This document shows positions 43,226-54,850 of a DNA stretch of 64,000 bases, one piece after another. The position numbers were made by a program, and so were the translations under genes. Positions within the stretch are counted from its first letter, which is position 1, and every line of letters begins with the position of its first letter. The notes under the pieces are model-generated. The model saw nothing but the letters and a program-made list of their open reading frames with translations. It made no database searches and was not told the origin of the DNA. Location of the stretch: positions 33,254,501 to 33,318,500 of the forward strand of contig NC_083382.1 in NCBI RefSeq assembly GCF_031755915.1. Reading direction: 5' to 3'. Origin of the DNA: Ziziphus jujuba (Eukaryota > Streptophyta > Magnoliopsida > Rosales > Rhamnaceae).

Positions 43226-44497
43226 GAAAAAAATACAATGAGTACAAGTAAACCACAGCATAAAGAGGAAATGCATACCTGATAACCTTGCCATGGTAAC
43301 CTGCCTCTTAAGAGAAAAATGAGCGTATATGCAAGGGATTCAAGATCATCTCTTCTACTAGCAGTTCTTCCTAAGTGAGCATGAACACTAGCATATCGAA
43401 CAGTTCCTCTGGGGATTGAACAGAAAAAAAATTACGACCAATTTTTTAAGACCATTGTAAAGCATAACACAAAAATACAAAGCACTACTACCTAAACATA
43501 TCAGGACGCTGATCATATTCAACATGCTGTCCATTGGAGCTATCTTTCCACTTTGTTGCTGCAAAATATGTGATCATAAAGAAGATATAAAAAATGTAAT
43601 AACTAAGGGGAAACCACAAAGATGAAACAAAATTTACTCACCTAATCCAAGATCAACAAGAAACAACTTCTTCTCTTGGGGAGTAGATGGCTGACCAAGT
43701 AAAAAGTTTTCTGGCTTTACATCTCCATGCACATAACTAATATTAAACAAAGTCATGATTTGAAATTATGAAGTTAAAAGACTAAAAGCAGTTAGAATCC
43801 CAACTCCAGAAATAAATTAAGCTTCAGAAATTATGTTCACATACCCTCTTGAGTGCATCTTCTCCAGAATTGATAAAGACTCAACTGCAATACAAGCCAC
43901 CATTTCTGCAGACATTCTGTATACATGCAAGAAGCCTTAATTCAACATATAGGCAACGAGGTCTTCCAAATAATAGTAGAAAAACCAATTCCAGTACCAA
44001 GAATAACAAGAAAAATAAGAGAATGCAAATAATATGCCCAATCTCAGGTAAACATAAATTCCATAAGGCTTCTGTAACGATATTATTCCTGTCATCGGTT
44101 AACTCCATCAGTACTTCAAATGCCTGTTAGATGTTCAGATGTGTCTTGTTGGATATATATACAATAGGTTATTCATTTATTTAGAGTGCACAGAATTTAT
44201 ACTTCCTATCATGGGGATAACTTCCTGTCAGTATAGATACAGAAGGAAGAAAGGAAGGGTCTAGCAACAGAGAATCAAGTTTTAGTACTAGTTCTGCGTT
44301 TCAATCGTCCAACAACCACAAAACTTTCAATTACTAATTTCAAGACAAAAATGGAGTACACTGCTGGAAAAAAGAAAATAAGAAGGAATACTCACGCCTG
44401 CCCTGAAGAGTTCCATACATCCCATAAACTTGGTCCGAGCATGTCCATAACCTGCAATACATATGCAAAAATTAGAAATTTCAACCAGTAATTCATA

Positions 44498-44528
<31 letters not shown>

Positions 44529-46011
44529 TATGGAGTAGATAAGGTGACAGAACATACCATTACATAATAATCTCCTTGCCTTCCTTTGTAGTGCACTTTA
44601 GGCACTCCATGACTACCACCAAGCGTGCTGTTAAAACAAAAAAAAATCCATCAAACTCGTAGATCAGATGCATATGCCATTAACTTATTCTATCTTACCA
44701 TTACAAAAAACTAACATTAAGAAAGAAAATAAGAGAAGGAAAAAAATAAAAAGAAAAAAAAGTACCCACTTGTACACTTGCCACTCATATGGAGGACCAT
44801 AATTACAGCCTTTGCTGTTTCTATGCTCAAATTTTAGTGCCACCTGAAAGAATTAAACATGAAGCTAAATTTTTGACAAATACAGCATTCAAGAGACAAC
44901 AACAGGACTTGAACTTACCTCTATAGCCCCAGAACCACTTGTGCGATCATTTCCACCCGTAACACGACGACCAACAAACACCTGACCAAACCCACCTTTA
45001 CCCAACCTCCTCTCTACCTTATATTGAGGTGAGCCTCCTACTTGAACCTGAGAAACGGAAAATTTTCCCAAAACATACAGGGTCATTAGTGTGCAAGGTA
45101 TAGAAGTAAAAGCAAAAATCTTTTCTTTTTTCGTTTCTCCCTAGGACAAAGCAAAACGTATATGCCAACAATTTACTCCAATGACATGAATGCTTTAAAT
45201 CATCTTTCCAATTATGACATTACCCTACTTAATTGAAATGAACCCCCCACCCCCAAAAAACAAAAAAAAACAAAAAAACCAAAAAAAAAAAAAGCAAATA
45301 AATAAACTTGCATAGGCATAAGCCAAAAAAGGTTAAAGCCAACATGCATGCATAACAAGCAGCAATGCAGAGATCATTCTATATGAAACCACGAAGTGAA
45401 CTATATGGCCATGAACTAATTCTAATAAAGTCAATAACACAATCTGAAATTATTACACCAGCAAATAAAAGTATAATACAACCCAAAAAAAAAAAAAAAA
45501 CACATCAACACAAATAGAACCACACCAGTAGAACCACTCAACCACGCAGTATTAAATTTTAATTAGAACATCAGTCCGTACGATAGAACAGTTGAAACAA
45601 CAAAACAAAGCAAAAATAAGATAAAATAAAATAGAGAAAGCAAAAAAACACACATACCCTTTCGGGAAAAGGCGCGGTGTTACCCTCTTCTTCTTGCCCG
45701 GCAGCTTTATTAGCACTCAAACCGCCGCTATCATCACCCATCGCAGCTTTGTCTTGTTCCACACCCTTCTCTTTACCCTTTCTACGCCCTGAATCGCTGT
45801 CCTTCTCGGATATCACAATCACCTGGTCGTCCTGATCCCCCTCCTTCAACTTTCTAGCTGCCAACCTTGTCCTGGGCCTCGCCAAGGCCTCGGCAGCTTC
45901 TCTGGCGACGGCGGCACGTGTCTTCACGTAATTTCGCAAGGGAGGCGGGTCCGATCGCTTGTGTGCTACCCTAGCGCGACCTCGGCGTACTCCTCTGCGA
46001 AGCTCCGGCAT
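40925..46011 (-). CDS. MUT9-like / photoregulatory protein kinase (CK1-related, MLK/PPK family)
   Basis: 693-residue nuclear Ser/Thr kinase in 16 exons: 46011-45658, 45047-44919, 44843-44770, 44627-44558, 44451-44396, 43916-43845, 43736-43642, 43558-43492, 43408-43279, 43157-42939, 42843-42701, 42504-42330, 42232-42142, 41828-41671, 41308-41120 and 40984-40925. The N-terminus [15 protein letters not shown] and acidic linker are typical. Kinase landmarks are GKGGFG (134-139), ALK165, HGDVKPEN (catalytic D257) and VDLG (279-282, where most kinases have DFG). The long C-terminal region ([20 protein letters not shown] to GRTVS) is specific to this family. Arabidopsis members phosphorylate CRY2, PIF3 and histone H3. 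Which of the four paralogues this is was not settled. Confidence 0.95.
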
Positions 46012-46765
46012 TGCTCAAACCCATAAAATAGTTGGTAGGAGAATCTCGACGATTCGATCATTATCTTCTTCAATCCAACGAAGCTTTTAGACCCTTAGAC
46101 ATGGCCCAGAACCCAAACAAAACTGATCATCGGACAATAGAGGGCGAGTCGGCAGGAAAATCGTGGTGGATCATAAAATTTGTAGGAAATTATTAGGGTT
46201 TCCAAAACTCCAATTTGGGGGCTAGGGTCTCATCGATTGAAAAGAGGATGGAATTGGAGAGAGACGCCGACTAGTGTTTGGATGATGTAGAAGGCATAGA
46301 CACAAACCAAACCCAAATTGGTTTGGCTTTTGATGGGACCCACACTCCTCATCTTCGGCCGTCAATTGCATTCTTTCTGGCTTCGCATAACCGTAGATTT
46401 AATCTACTTTGTATGTTTATCGCACGCTTGCTCATTCATCAAAAATAAAAAAATAAAAAAGTAAAATCATATCCCACGCTTTGTATGTTGATGGACTGAT
46501 TTAGTGCCACGTCGACCTATCCCTTCTGAAGTATTTATTTTCTTTTAATATCCCCAAATAAAATGTTAGGGTTTGAATTTTAAAAATAAATTTATTGTAA
46601 TTTGAGTTTTTTTTTTAGAATATTATGAATAGTATAAAATTAAATTTATAGATCGATATTATAATGTTATATTGAACTATTATATCAACTTCTGTTTTTT
46701 ATATTTAATTCCAAAAAATGAATAAGCCTACTTGGATAAATCGAAACAAATTTCAGTTTCATGCC

Positions 46766-46809
<44 letters not shown>

Positions 46810-46855
46810 CAATAATATTATCATATTAATCTAATAAACAACTTATTGCATATTA

Positions 46856-46892
<37 letters not shown>

Positions 46893-47680
46893 TTAAAAAC
46901 TCAAATGTATAAAGCATATAAATTTAACTGTATATTAATTTAACTAAATCGATTTTATCTTAAGTATTTGTTTGATTTATGATGTAGCTATAAAGAAATA
47001 ATTGAACTAAAACTTACCGTAGTTGAATTTTTTTAAAAATAGTACCATAGTTTATTTAAACTGATTGATTATGTGCCATTTTACAGTCATGTATTTCTGT
47101 TGGTATTTTAATGCCACATTACTAACTTCTTTATGGTTTTTTGGCATGCCACAATATTATATATCTTTAAAGTACAAAAAAAAAAAATCCCACGAACACT
47201 ACATATATAATATTGTATTTATCTTACATGAGTACCTTTAGTTTTTACTTATTGGTAGACTCTTTTTTTAATCAAAAAAAAAATTTTCCCAATAAAATGC
47301 AAGATCAATCCAAGTCATGATTTTCCAAGATATTAATAAAAGCACTAGGGTGAACAAATGCAAATGGTGAAGCTGTATTTCTTGTTGCTTTGGCTACCCA
47401 ATCAACAGCCATCTCCGTTGGAAAATGCAAAGTTACTTTTATTCGAAAACAAATGTTAATGTATCCATGAAAAGATTAGTGTTGCAAAGATATTTCATTC
47501 ATTAGTCAACTTCAAATAGAGCTTTCCTCTCCTAGCTTCACTTCCCAATTGCATGCATATAGCAGAGCCAATCACTCAGCTTTAAAAGCTGAAGTCACAT
47601 GGAGTAAACCTTATGCATGTTTTGAACTACTGTTAGTTTCACTCAACACCACCAATTAGTGAGGATTTTTAACAAGATAA
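46012..47680. other. Kinase promoter and AT-rich intergenic
   Basis: 46012-46300 is probably kinase leader and promoter, with a TTAGGGTTT telo-box near 46193-46201. Beyond it are (TA)n runs at about 46772-46806 and 46862-46889 and AT-rich spacer. No gene is supported. Confidence 0.6.
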
Positions 47681-47996
47681 GGTTTTGTTTTGGCTATGTT
47701 TTTTGTTTTCAGTTTTCAAAACATTATTTTTAAAATTAAAAAAAAAAAACTGTTTTTATTTATGTTTTGAAAACAAAACTGTTTAACCAATAATGTTTAA
47801 AAACAGTTTTCAAAATTCAAATAGAAAACAAAAAACTTCATTTTAATGTTTTCTAAATTTCAATTTTTTTATTTGTTTTCTAAAATTATTTTATTTTTAA
47901 AAACTGATAGCCAAATAAATAATTTTTTATTTTAAAAATAATTTTCTGTTTTATAAAATAGAAAACTGTTTTAAAATTTAATTGCCAAACAAACCC
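47681..47996. mobile_element. Tourist-like MITE (PIF/Harbinger type)
   Basis: A 316-bp AT-rich, foldback-rich non-coding element. The left end GGTTTTGTTTTGGCTA matches the reverse complement of the right end (GGGTTTGTTTGGCAA) with small differences. It is flanked by TAA on both sides (47678-47680 and 47997-47999), the target-site duplication expected for PIF/Harbinger elements. Its interior contains repeated GTTTTCAAAAC-type inverted motifs. Confidence 0.72.
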
Positions 47997-49851
47997 TAAG
48001 TTTCTTAATCTATTTGTATATATGTAAGAGAAATTCCTAAAGCTTTACAAGTTCCAGCCAATTTTCTTCATCTGACAAGGTGAGGTCGGTTTTAGACAGC
48101 TTTCTCACCCTTTTGAATAATTCTTATAAGTTGGTTCCACATAGAATGTCTCACGAATGTCTACAACAATTGGCTTAGGGGATTTTCAGTGGATTATTTA
48201 AATATATCAATACTCTTTGCTTTAAAGACTTTTTATTAATATTTATTCTAATTTTTTTAAAGTATCCCTGATGAACTATTAAAAAAAAAAAAAAACATAT
48301 TTGGTCCAATGATAAAAAGCATTAAAATTTCTACTGTTTATACGTCAAAAAAATTCCTAAACCTTTATAGTTATGTCCAATTCTATTCAATAGACAAGGT
48401 GAGCTTGAAATGAATAATCCATATCCCTCCGAAAATCTGCAATAATCACCATATATCATACTTATTTTAAAAAGTCAAAAAAGTATTTACTTCAACTTTT
48501 TAAGAGCACTATCAATAAACTCTTTATAATAAAAATTAAAAGAAAAAAAAACATATTTTAAAATAAATAAGAAAATTTTAAAATATCATCTACCAACAAT
48601 TTTTTTATTCATACTTTTTTATTGTTTTTCTTTGTAAACATTGATTGTTCTATTCACATTTATTTTTTTATATATAAATTATTTTAAAATATTATATAAT
48701 GGCATAGAAAATTAATTCTTAAGATTTAGTTCCCATAAATTAAATTAGTCCATTAGGATGAGTTTTCAATACTGATGTTTAGTAAATGTTGGGAATATAT
48801 TATAAAAATGGGAATTAAGGTGTGATAAAAAATTTATTTTTTTCAGATGTAAAGATAATATGAGAATAATAAACACATTTATTCACTTTTCCAAGCCACC
48901 TTTATTGTTGTTATTATTTTTTTCTGATGTAAAGATAATATGGGAATAGTAAACACATTTATTTATTTTTCCAAAGAATCTGAAAATATCACCTACTTTA
49001 TGGAATCATATTAACCTTCTCTAATATTGAAAGTTACTTTCCAATGAAGTCCACATTTCTTCGACAAAACACATTAACCAAGCATTGAAAAAATAATTTT
49101 CACAATATACTAAACAAACATTGAAAAAATAATTTTCGGACGAGATCTCACATTTCCATTAAGAATTGCATAATCTTAACAGGGGTTCTAATATATCATA
49201 TATTACCATACCACTAATATAATATTTAAATAATAACTCGCATAAAATAATTACAGGTATAATAATAAATATTTATAAAAAAATAAAAATAAACATGATA
49301 AAAAAAATTTATAATGTTGTTGGAGAGACTTTTTTATTTTCTATTTTGATGTCAAAAGATGCTTTTTATATTGTTATTTTAAAAAGTAGAGTCCTTTGAA
49401 GATTCACTTACCCTTATAAAATTAACGTTGCTTGGATTCATGTGTAGGTGTTGGACATAGATAAATATCTAGGAATAAGTCCTTTATTTTTTTTCTTTTA
49501 TAAGAAAAAAAAATATTTAGGATACAATTAGTTTATAGATTAAATGATGAAATAGAATAAGTATTTTATTTTTTTTCTTTTACTAAAAAATGTTTTTAGG
49601 ATATAATTGGTTTATAAATTAAATAATGAAATAAAATATGTGATAGAAAAATATGCTATACGTTTTTTTTTTTTTTGTATTTTTACACTTCGTTCTTTTC
49701 TCATGCCTTTTTTTATTTTATTTTTTTTATATTCAATGTTATATTTTATTATTGCTATGAAATTAAATAATATGAATAATTATTCTACTTATAATAGGAA
49801 TAACTATTATACAAGATAATACATCTTATTTTTCACATAAAATGTAGATCC
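47997..49851. other. AT-rich intergenic
   Basis: No gene. It contains an 80-bp duplication near 48846-49000 and homopolymer tracts. Confidence 0.6.
48846..48980. repeat. Tandem duplication, 80-bp period
   Basis: GATGTAAAGATAATATG at 48846 recurs at 48926, with the following roughly 35 bases (through AAACACATTTATT) conserved in both copies. Confidence 0.88.
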
Positions 49852-49999
49852 CGTAGGATGTGTTTGGTTAATAGGATCGGCCAGGACTGGATGGGATTGT
49901 GTCCTAAGTATGGTGTTTGGTTTGCAATTTTGAGTTTGGGACAACTTAACCTAAACAATAATTTAATCCCAAACGATTGAGACTCATCTGACCCGCCCT

Positions 50000-50030
50000 C
50001 CCCCCCCCCCCCCCCCCCGGGGCCCCCGGG
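50000..50030. repeat. Homopolymer C tract followed by G/C blocks
   Basis: A run of 19 C (50000-50018) is followed by GGGG, CCCCC and GGG, in the middle of AT-rich sequence. It is just inside the TIR element and immediately before the duplicated leader-like block. It could be a true mononucleotide repeat or a sequencing/assembly artefact. Confidence 0.85.
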
Positions 50031-50069
50031 TCATTTTTGTCCCAAACTGAAACGAAAGCCTAATATACT

Positions 50070-50441
50070 CTCTCGCCCGAAGGAGCTCGCCAGACATCTG
50101 CATCTCTCAGAAAGAGAAACACGGTCGGTGAGTTCCCTCCATCTCTGCATCTCTGTATTAGTTGAGTCTTCTTCTTCCTTGTCTGTTCTTCTTCTAATTT
50201 GTTGAAATGAAAGCAGATCTGACTAGATCTGGAAAATAACTCTATTCTCTAGCCGAAGGACCTCGCTTGAACATGATGGAAAGTCAAAGGAGCCCGCCGG
50301 ACATCTGCATCTCTTAGAGAAATAGACACGGTCGGTGAGTACCCTCCATCTCTGCATATCTGAATTTGTAGATTCTTCTTCTTTCTTGACCTTTCCTCTT
50401 GTCCTTTTTGTTGAAATGAAATTCGATCTTACTAGATCTGT
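50070..50441. repeat. Direct duplication of a leader-like block
   Basis: Two copies (about 50070-50230 and 50241-50441) share GACATCTGCATCTCT, ACACGGTCGGTGAGT, CCCTCCATCTCTGCAT and GTTGAAATGAAA, ending in ACTAGATCTG. The second has an extra roughly 30 bp near its start. ACACGGTCG followed by GTGAGT looks like a 5' UTR exon and splice donor, suggesting that a captured gene's first exon was duplicated. Confidence 0.88.
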
Positions 50442-50737
50442 CATTTTTCTCTAACATTTGGGTCTTTTGCTTATTACGATATGGGAAAATTTGTTTGATA
50501 TACTCTTTTACAATATGTTAGTTCTTTCGATTTGGGCAATTTTTGTAGTTTGTATTACTATGGAAAAAAATTTAACAAATTTTCTGCTGCATGTTTCTCT
50601 CCATCTCTTTTTCTTTTTTTCTTTTATTACCCTAAAAAATGCCTTCTTTCTTTCTTTAACCATTTATTTTTCTCACTGCTCTGCAACTTGGAACTATTAT
50701 TTTCATATTTAATTGGAATCGTTTTTGAACCACCAAA

Positions 50738-50818
50738 ATGTGTGGAATACTAGCCGTTATTGGTTGCTCTGATGATTCTCAGGCCAAAAGGGTTTGCGTG
50801 CTTGAGCTTTCTCGCAAG
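50738..50818 (+). pseudogene. Asparagine synthetase exon-1 fragment (captured)
   Basis: The frame starts MCGILAVIGCSDDSQAKRV and continues CVLELSRK, which is the N-terminus of glutamine-hydrolysing asparagine synthetase. C2 is the glutaminase nucleophile. After SRK the match stops and T-rich intron-like sequence follows, so the piece looks like exon 1 plus part of intron 1. It has no downstream catalytic sequence and cannot encode an enzyme. It lies in the same orientation as the midasin fragment. Confidence 0.85.
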
Positions 50819-51448
50819 CAAATTTCTCATTGGCTTGCTCTTTTTATGCATTTGCTCTGCTTCCTTTTACTGTCTTTGCGTTTATTTGGGGTTGAATTTT
50901 GTTTTAAGTGTGCAGTCGTTGCACACAAGCCTAATCTTTGTTAATATAGAGTTGGTTGCAAATTCTTTCATTCGAAAATCTTTGTTTATTAAATTCACTT
51001 TATCCGATAATACGAAGTTTAAAGGAAAAAAAAAAAAAAAAGAATTATCTAATCTTGATTAGAAGATGGATATGGCAGTATGGCTCACTTTGGATATCTT
51101 TATGGTTTATTATTACTCAACATGTATACATGTTTTTTGGCCATCGTAGTCCAATCATGGTCATTCCTCAAAAGAAAAAAGTCCAATCTTGACCTTACAG
51201 ATTATATGATCCCACAATTTTTCTTACTCTTTAGAGCAAATTTTCAGGTTAAATAGAGAAGATAGGAAAAGAAAAAAAAAAAAAAGTAGAAAACCATTGA
51301 TTTTATTTTACTTCTTTGTTCATGTCAACTACTATATTATTTCAGTTCATAAAACATATACTATGGTTTCAATTGGCTCAAAATTTTATTGCTTATATAT
51401 TCTTGAATCTCAATATTTTACTCCCTTAATTTTGCTCATGCATTCCAG

Positions 51449-51549
51449 TTCTATTGGAAGGTAGTCCAGGTGTTGGAAAAACTAGTTTAATTGTTGCATT
51501 AGGCAAGTTTTCTGGTCATAACGTTGTAGGGAAAAACTTGTCTGAGCAG
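51449..51549 (+). pseudogene. Midasin (MDN1) AAA-domain exon fragment (captured)
   Basis: A single exon-like block bounded by a good acceptor (CATTCCAG) and donor (GAGCAG/GTTCGT) encodes LLEGSPGVGKTSLIVALGKF, then SGHNVV and NLSEQ. The Walker A motif GSPGVGKT and its surroundings match a midasin AAA module. Midasin is a giant ATPase for 60S ribosome maturation. Flanking exons are absent, so this is a captured exon, not a gene. The identification is from memory of the family. Confidence 0.78.
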
Positions 51550-53094
51550 GTTCGTAATTTCAATTATTTGTCCATCTTTATTTTAGTCTAATTTCTTTTC
51601 TACACTCTCTCCCAGCTTCCCTCCTCATCCTCTTCTCTTACTTCCTTGCCCTGTCCTGTTGAAATATATATATATATATATATATATTTAAGATTACATC
51701 AACGTGGCATGAGCAATCACATAAACTTCATGCCTCCAGCTATTACTTATAATATGCTGTAGTGCAAATGTGCAATATGCTTGAAATGAAACTGCTGCCT
51801 GTGACATATAGGACATTTCATTATTGTTAAGTTTTAGCATGCTAAATTATACTTAAGTTGACACGTGGATTATAGGATGAAGTTGGGGTTTACCTTGGTG
51901 TTTGAGTGGCTTTTAGTTAACTGTCTGGTGACACTTTCATTTAAGTGCTGGACATTTGTTATTGTAGTGGGTGGGCGGCTTAGGATATGTTGAGATGATT
52001 GTGTTTGGGATTCTTATAGTCATTGCAACTTTTTGGGATTCTTATATATACATCCTAGGATGGATATTCTTTTCTTTTGTAGTTTAAATTTTTTTTTTGT
52101 TCATTTATTATTGTTATTATTTTTGAACTTATCTTTAATGCATATGACTTTCCTTTTTCTGTAGTTTAGACTTATCTTGTGATTGGGATCGGTTGGACAA
52201 CGAGGCAGTGCAACTTACGAGTGGTTGAAAAACTTCGGTCTTTGACAGCCTAGAAAGCTTGGTTAGCCGAAAAGTGCATATTTAAAGTGGTGTCGATCAA
52301 ATGTTTTAATTTTCTCTTTGTTGGTTTTCCTGCTAAGTTTTTTTTCTTTGTATTTTGTTGAAGAAAATCTATCTCGTGTTCCTTGGATGTGGAAAATAAT
52401 TCCATTTGATACTTTTCATTGATGATGTTTGGCTACAGTTTATGTTTGGGAAAATCTCTCATGTTTGCTCATTTGGTATTTTCCGTTGGATTGCTATTGA
52501 TGATGTTTGGCTACAGTTGAAATTTTCCATTGGCATGCTACCCGAGCCATTAATTTGAAATTGGATTTAGTTGTTTGTACTTTGTACAACACTCTTATGA
52601 AATTCCTTATATATTAATATACTATCTATATATATTGGCCTAATAAAACTAATTCCATGTCACCTAAAAATTCCCCTCTCTAACACAAATCAAACACACC
52701 CTATTGAGTCGATCCACTTTATTGAAATGAGGTTATGAAATTGATGCCTTATTTATTTAAAACATGTTATAAACAAATAAAAATATATAAAATACATATT
52801 AAATATAACAATTATGAAATATATTATTTGATTACGAATGAACAAATGTTAAGAAAAATATTAGTTGAACATAAGTATAAATAAATATTAAATATGAAGT
52901 TCATATTTTTTTTGTTAATCTTTAATTCTACCTCATTGCCATAATCAATTAAACAAAAAAGTTTGGGAATGATTATGTTTCTTTTATCTTTTCTTAGTTC
53001 CAGAAATAATTGTTTCTATTTCATCCAAAATAAATTATGTGTCTTAAATATAATGTGCTTTTGATTTATTTGTTTTTTTTTTTTGGTAGTACAT

Positions 53095-53244
53095 ATGGAT
53101 CAAAGAAAAGTCGCTGCATTCTTTTTGCTTCCAAATGATTCACAATTAGAGTCTTTTTGTATGGTATTTATGTTACTTTTGTTTATGTATATGTACTGGG
53201 CATATATAAGGCGATATGCTAGAGGTTATAGGAATCAACAATAA
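53095..53244 (+). other. Short ORF inside TIR element, unknown
   Basis: ATG at 53095 opens a 49-residue frame (MDQRKVAAFFLLPNDSQLES, a hydrophobic stretch, then WAYIRRYARGYRNQQ). The start resembles the N-termini of some plant HARBI1-like transposase-derived proteins, but the match is weak and may be chance. Confidence 0.25.
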
Positions 53245-53970
53245 ATCACCGCATATACACGTGCCAACTTGAACAGTGAGTGGAGTAATGGTTGTATAAC
53301 CGGCTATTTGTTTTGGATTACTATCAATGGGTGTTTTTATTTATTTGGCATATAACTAGTTATCGGTGTAAACTCAAATATATACATTTGTATGCAGACA
53401 AATATGTGAAATCGTAGTTATTAACAAATTCGTAATTAAATATGATGTTATGTTTTTTTATTTGTATATATGATTTAACATATTATAATATCAATTTAAT
53501 TGGTTTTTAAAACCATATATTAAAAGTAATTTGTGGGTGTAAAAAAAAATTACAATTTAATTACAATGTAAAGAAAAAAATTACAATTACAAAATTTCAT
53601 TAATTATCTTTATTTTTTATTAATTATTATTTATAAAATATTATGTTATAATTTAATTTTTATTTATTTTTAAAATTATAAATTAATATAGTTTGTGAAT
53701 GTAATAAAAATTGAAATTTTATATGTAAATACAAATATATCAATTTACAATATTAATTAAGCATATTATTTTTTATTATAATTGTAAATCAAATTTTATA
53801 ATTTTTCACTAAAAAAAAAATATAAAATAGTCCAATCTAGTCTAATCCTGCATCAAAAATGGAATAACCAGTCCACCGTTTAGTCTAGAACTATATCAAA
53901 CACAGGACTGCACTATTCTATCCTGTCCGATCCAAACCTGTCCTGCGTACCAAATACACCCATAAGATCC

Positions 53971-54583
53971 ACACTCTGACATTCTATGTAAGAGGAAAGA
54001 TATATACACATGGTTGTATATTGAATAATTTTTGTTTTTAAGAGTAACTAAACATTTTTTAAATAATTATTTTGTCAGTAAAATGTGCTTTTGTTTTTTA
54101 AAATCTAGAATACGGGAATACAATTTAAAAAGATCTAAAATTTAGATACATGGATATGTCTTAAAACATAAAATAACGTACTAATAATTTTAGATGCTTT
54201 TTTTCAGTGATACATATCATATGTTGGTTGTAAAATCTTATATTGTAATATCATTATTAATTAATTAAGTGATAGGACAATGACAAACTTTGTCTTCTAT
54301 TTTAACTCTTTCCAAAGATAAGGGATATAACTCTTTTCACAAACAACAAAAAAAAAAAAAAAGGAAAAAAAAAAGATATGAGGTATAACACGAATATTCT
54401 AATGTTTATCTTATTCCCAAAGTTTTCTTTCACTTTGAAAGAACTTTTTTATTTGTTTTTTATTTTTTATTTCTTGAAAAAAAACTGTATCCTATTTTAG
54501 GTTGCAACATAGGCTTCCATCAAGTTTTTGTTTCTAGCCTCAATAATCATCAATTTCCTATTTCATTGTTTTGTGTTTTATTT
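53971..54583. other. AT-rich spacer between two mobile elements
   Basis: I see no gene or RNA here. Confidence 0.6.
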
Positions 54584-54850
54584 GGACAAAATGCATTTTA
54601 ATACCCTTTAATTTTTAGCTTTTTTTTAGTTAGGAGTTTGTAAATTTCTTTTTTTACATATAACATCTTCTATTATCCAAACCGTTAAGTTTAATTTTTT
54701 AATACTTTCTTGTTTTTTTTTGAAAAATTGAAAATAGAAAAATGTTTTTAAAATTTCATTGCAAAGGTAAACATTTTTTTTTTTTTAAATTGGCAAGATT
54801 CTTACTTTGTGCCTTCGACACATATATGCATGTATGATATAATGTGTTGA

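Larger units (their letters stand above)
49852..53964. mobile_element. Non-autonomous TIR element carrying captured gene fragments
   Basis: The left end GGATGTGTTTGGT (from 49856) and right end, read in reverse GGGTGTATTTGGT (ending 53961), form imperfect inverted termini. GTGTTTGGT-like and GGACTGGAT-like subterminal motifs occur at both ends. AGATCC flanks both sides (49846-49851 and 53965-53970), a possible target duplication with unclear exact length. Inside are exon-like pieces resembling asparagine synthetase and midasin, a duplicated GC-richer leader-like block, and no intact transposase. A second, similar terminus ending at 52701 (reverse GGGTGTGTTTGATT) may mark an inner element. The superfamily is unresolved. 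Confidence 0.6.

Noticed and set aside
46193..46201. Telomere-like TTAGGGTTT as interstitial telomere
   Set aside because: Single copy in the kinase leader/promoter; better read as a telo-box motif, with low certainty.
49607..49819. 70-codon AT-rich frame
   Set aside because: Phe/Tyr/Asn/Ile-only composition from AT-rich spacer.
50458..51192. Several overlapping 70-100-codon plus-strand frames
   Set aside because: T-rich intron-like sequence; only the ASN-like N-terminus at 50738 is meaningful.
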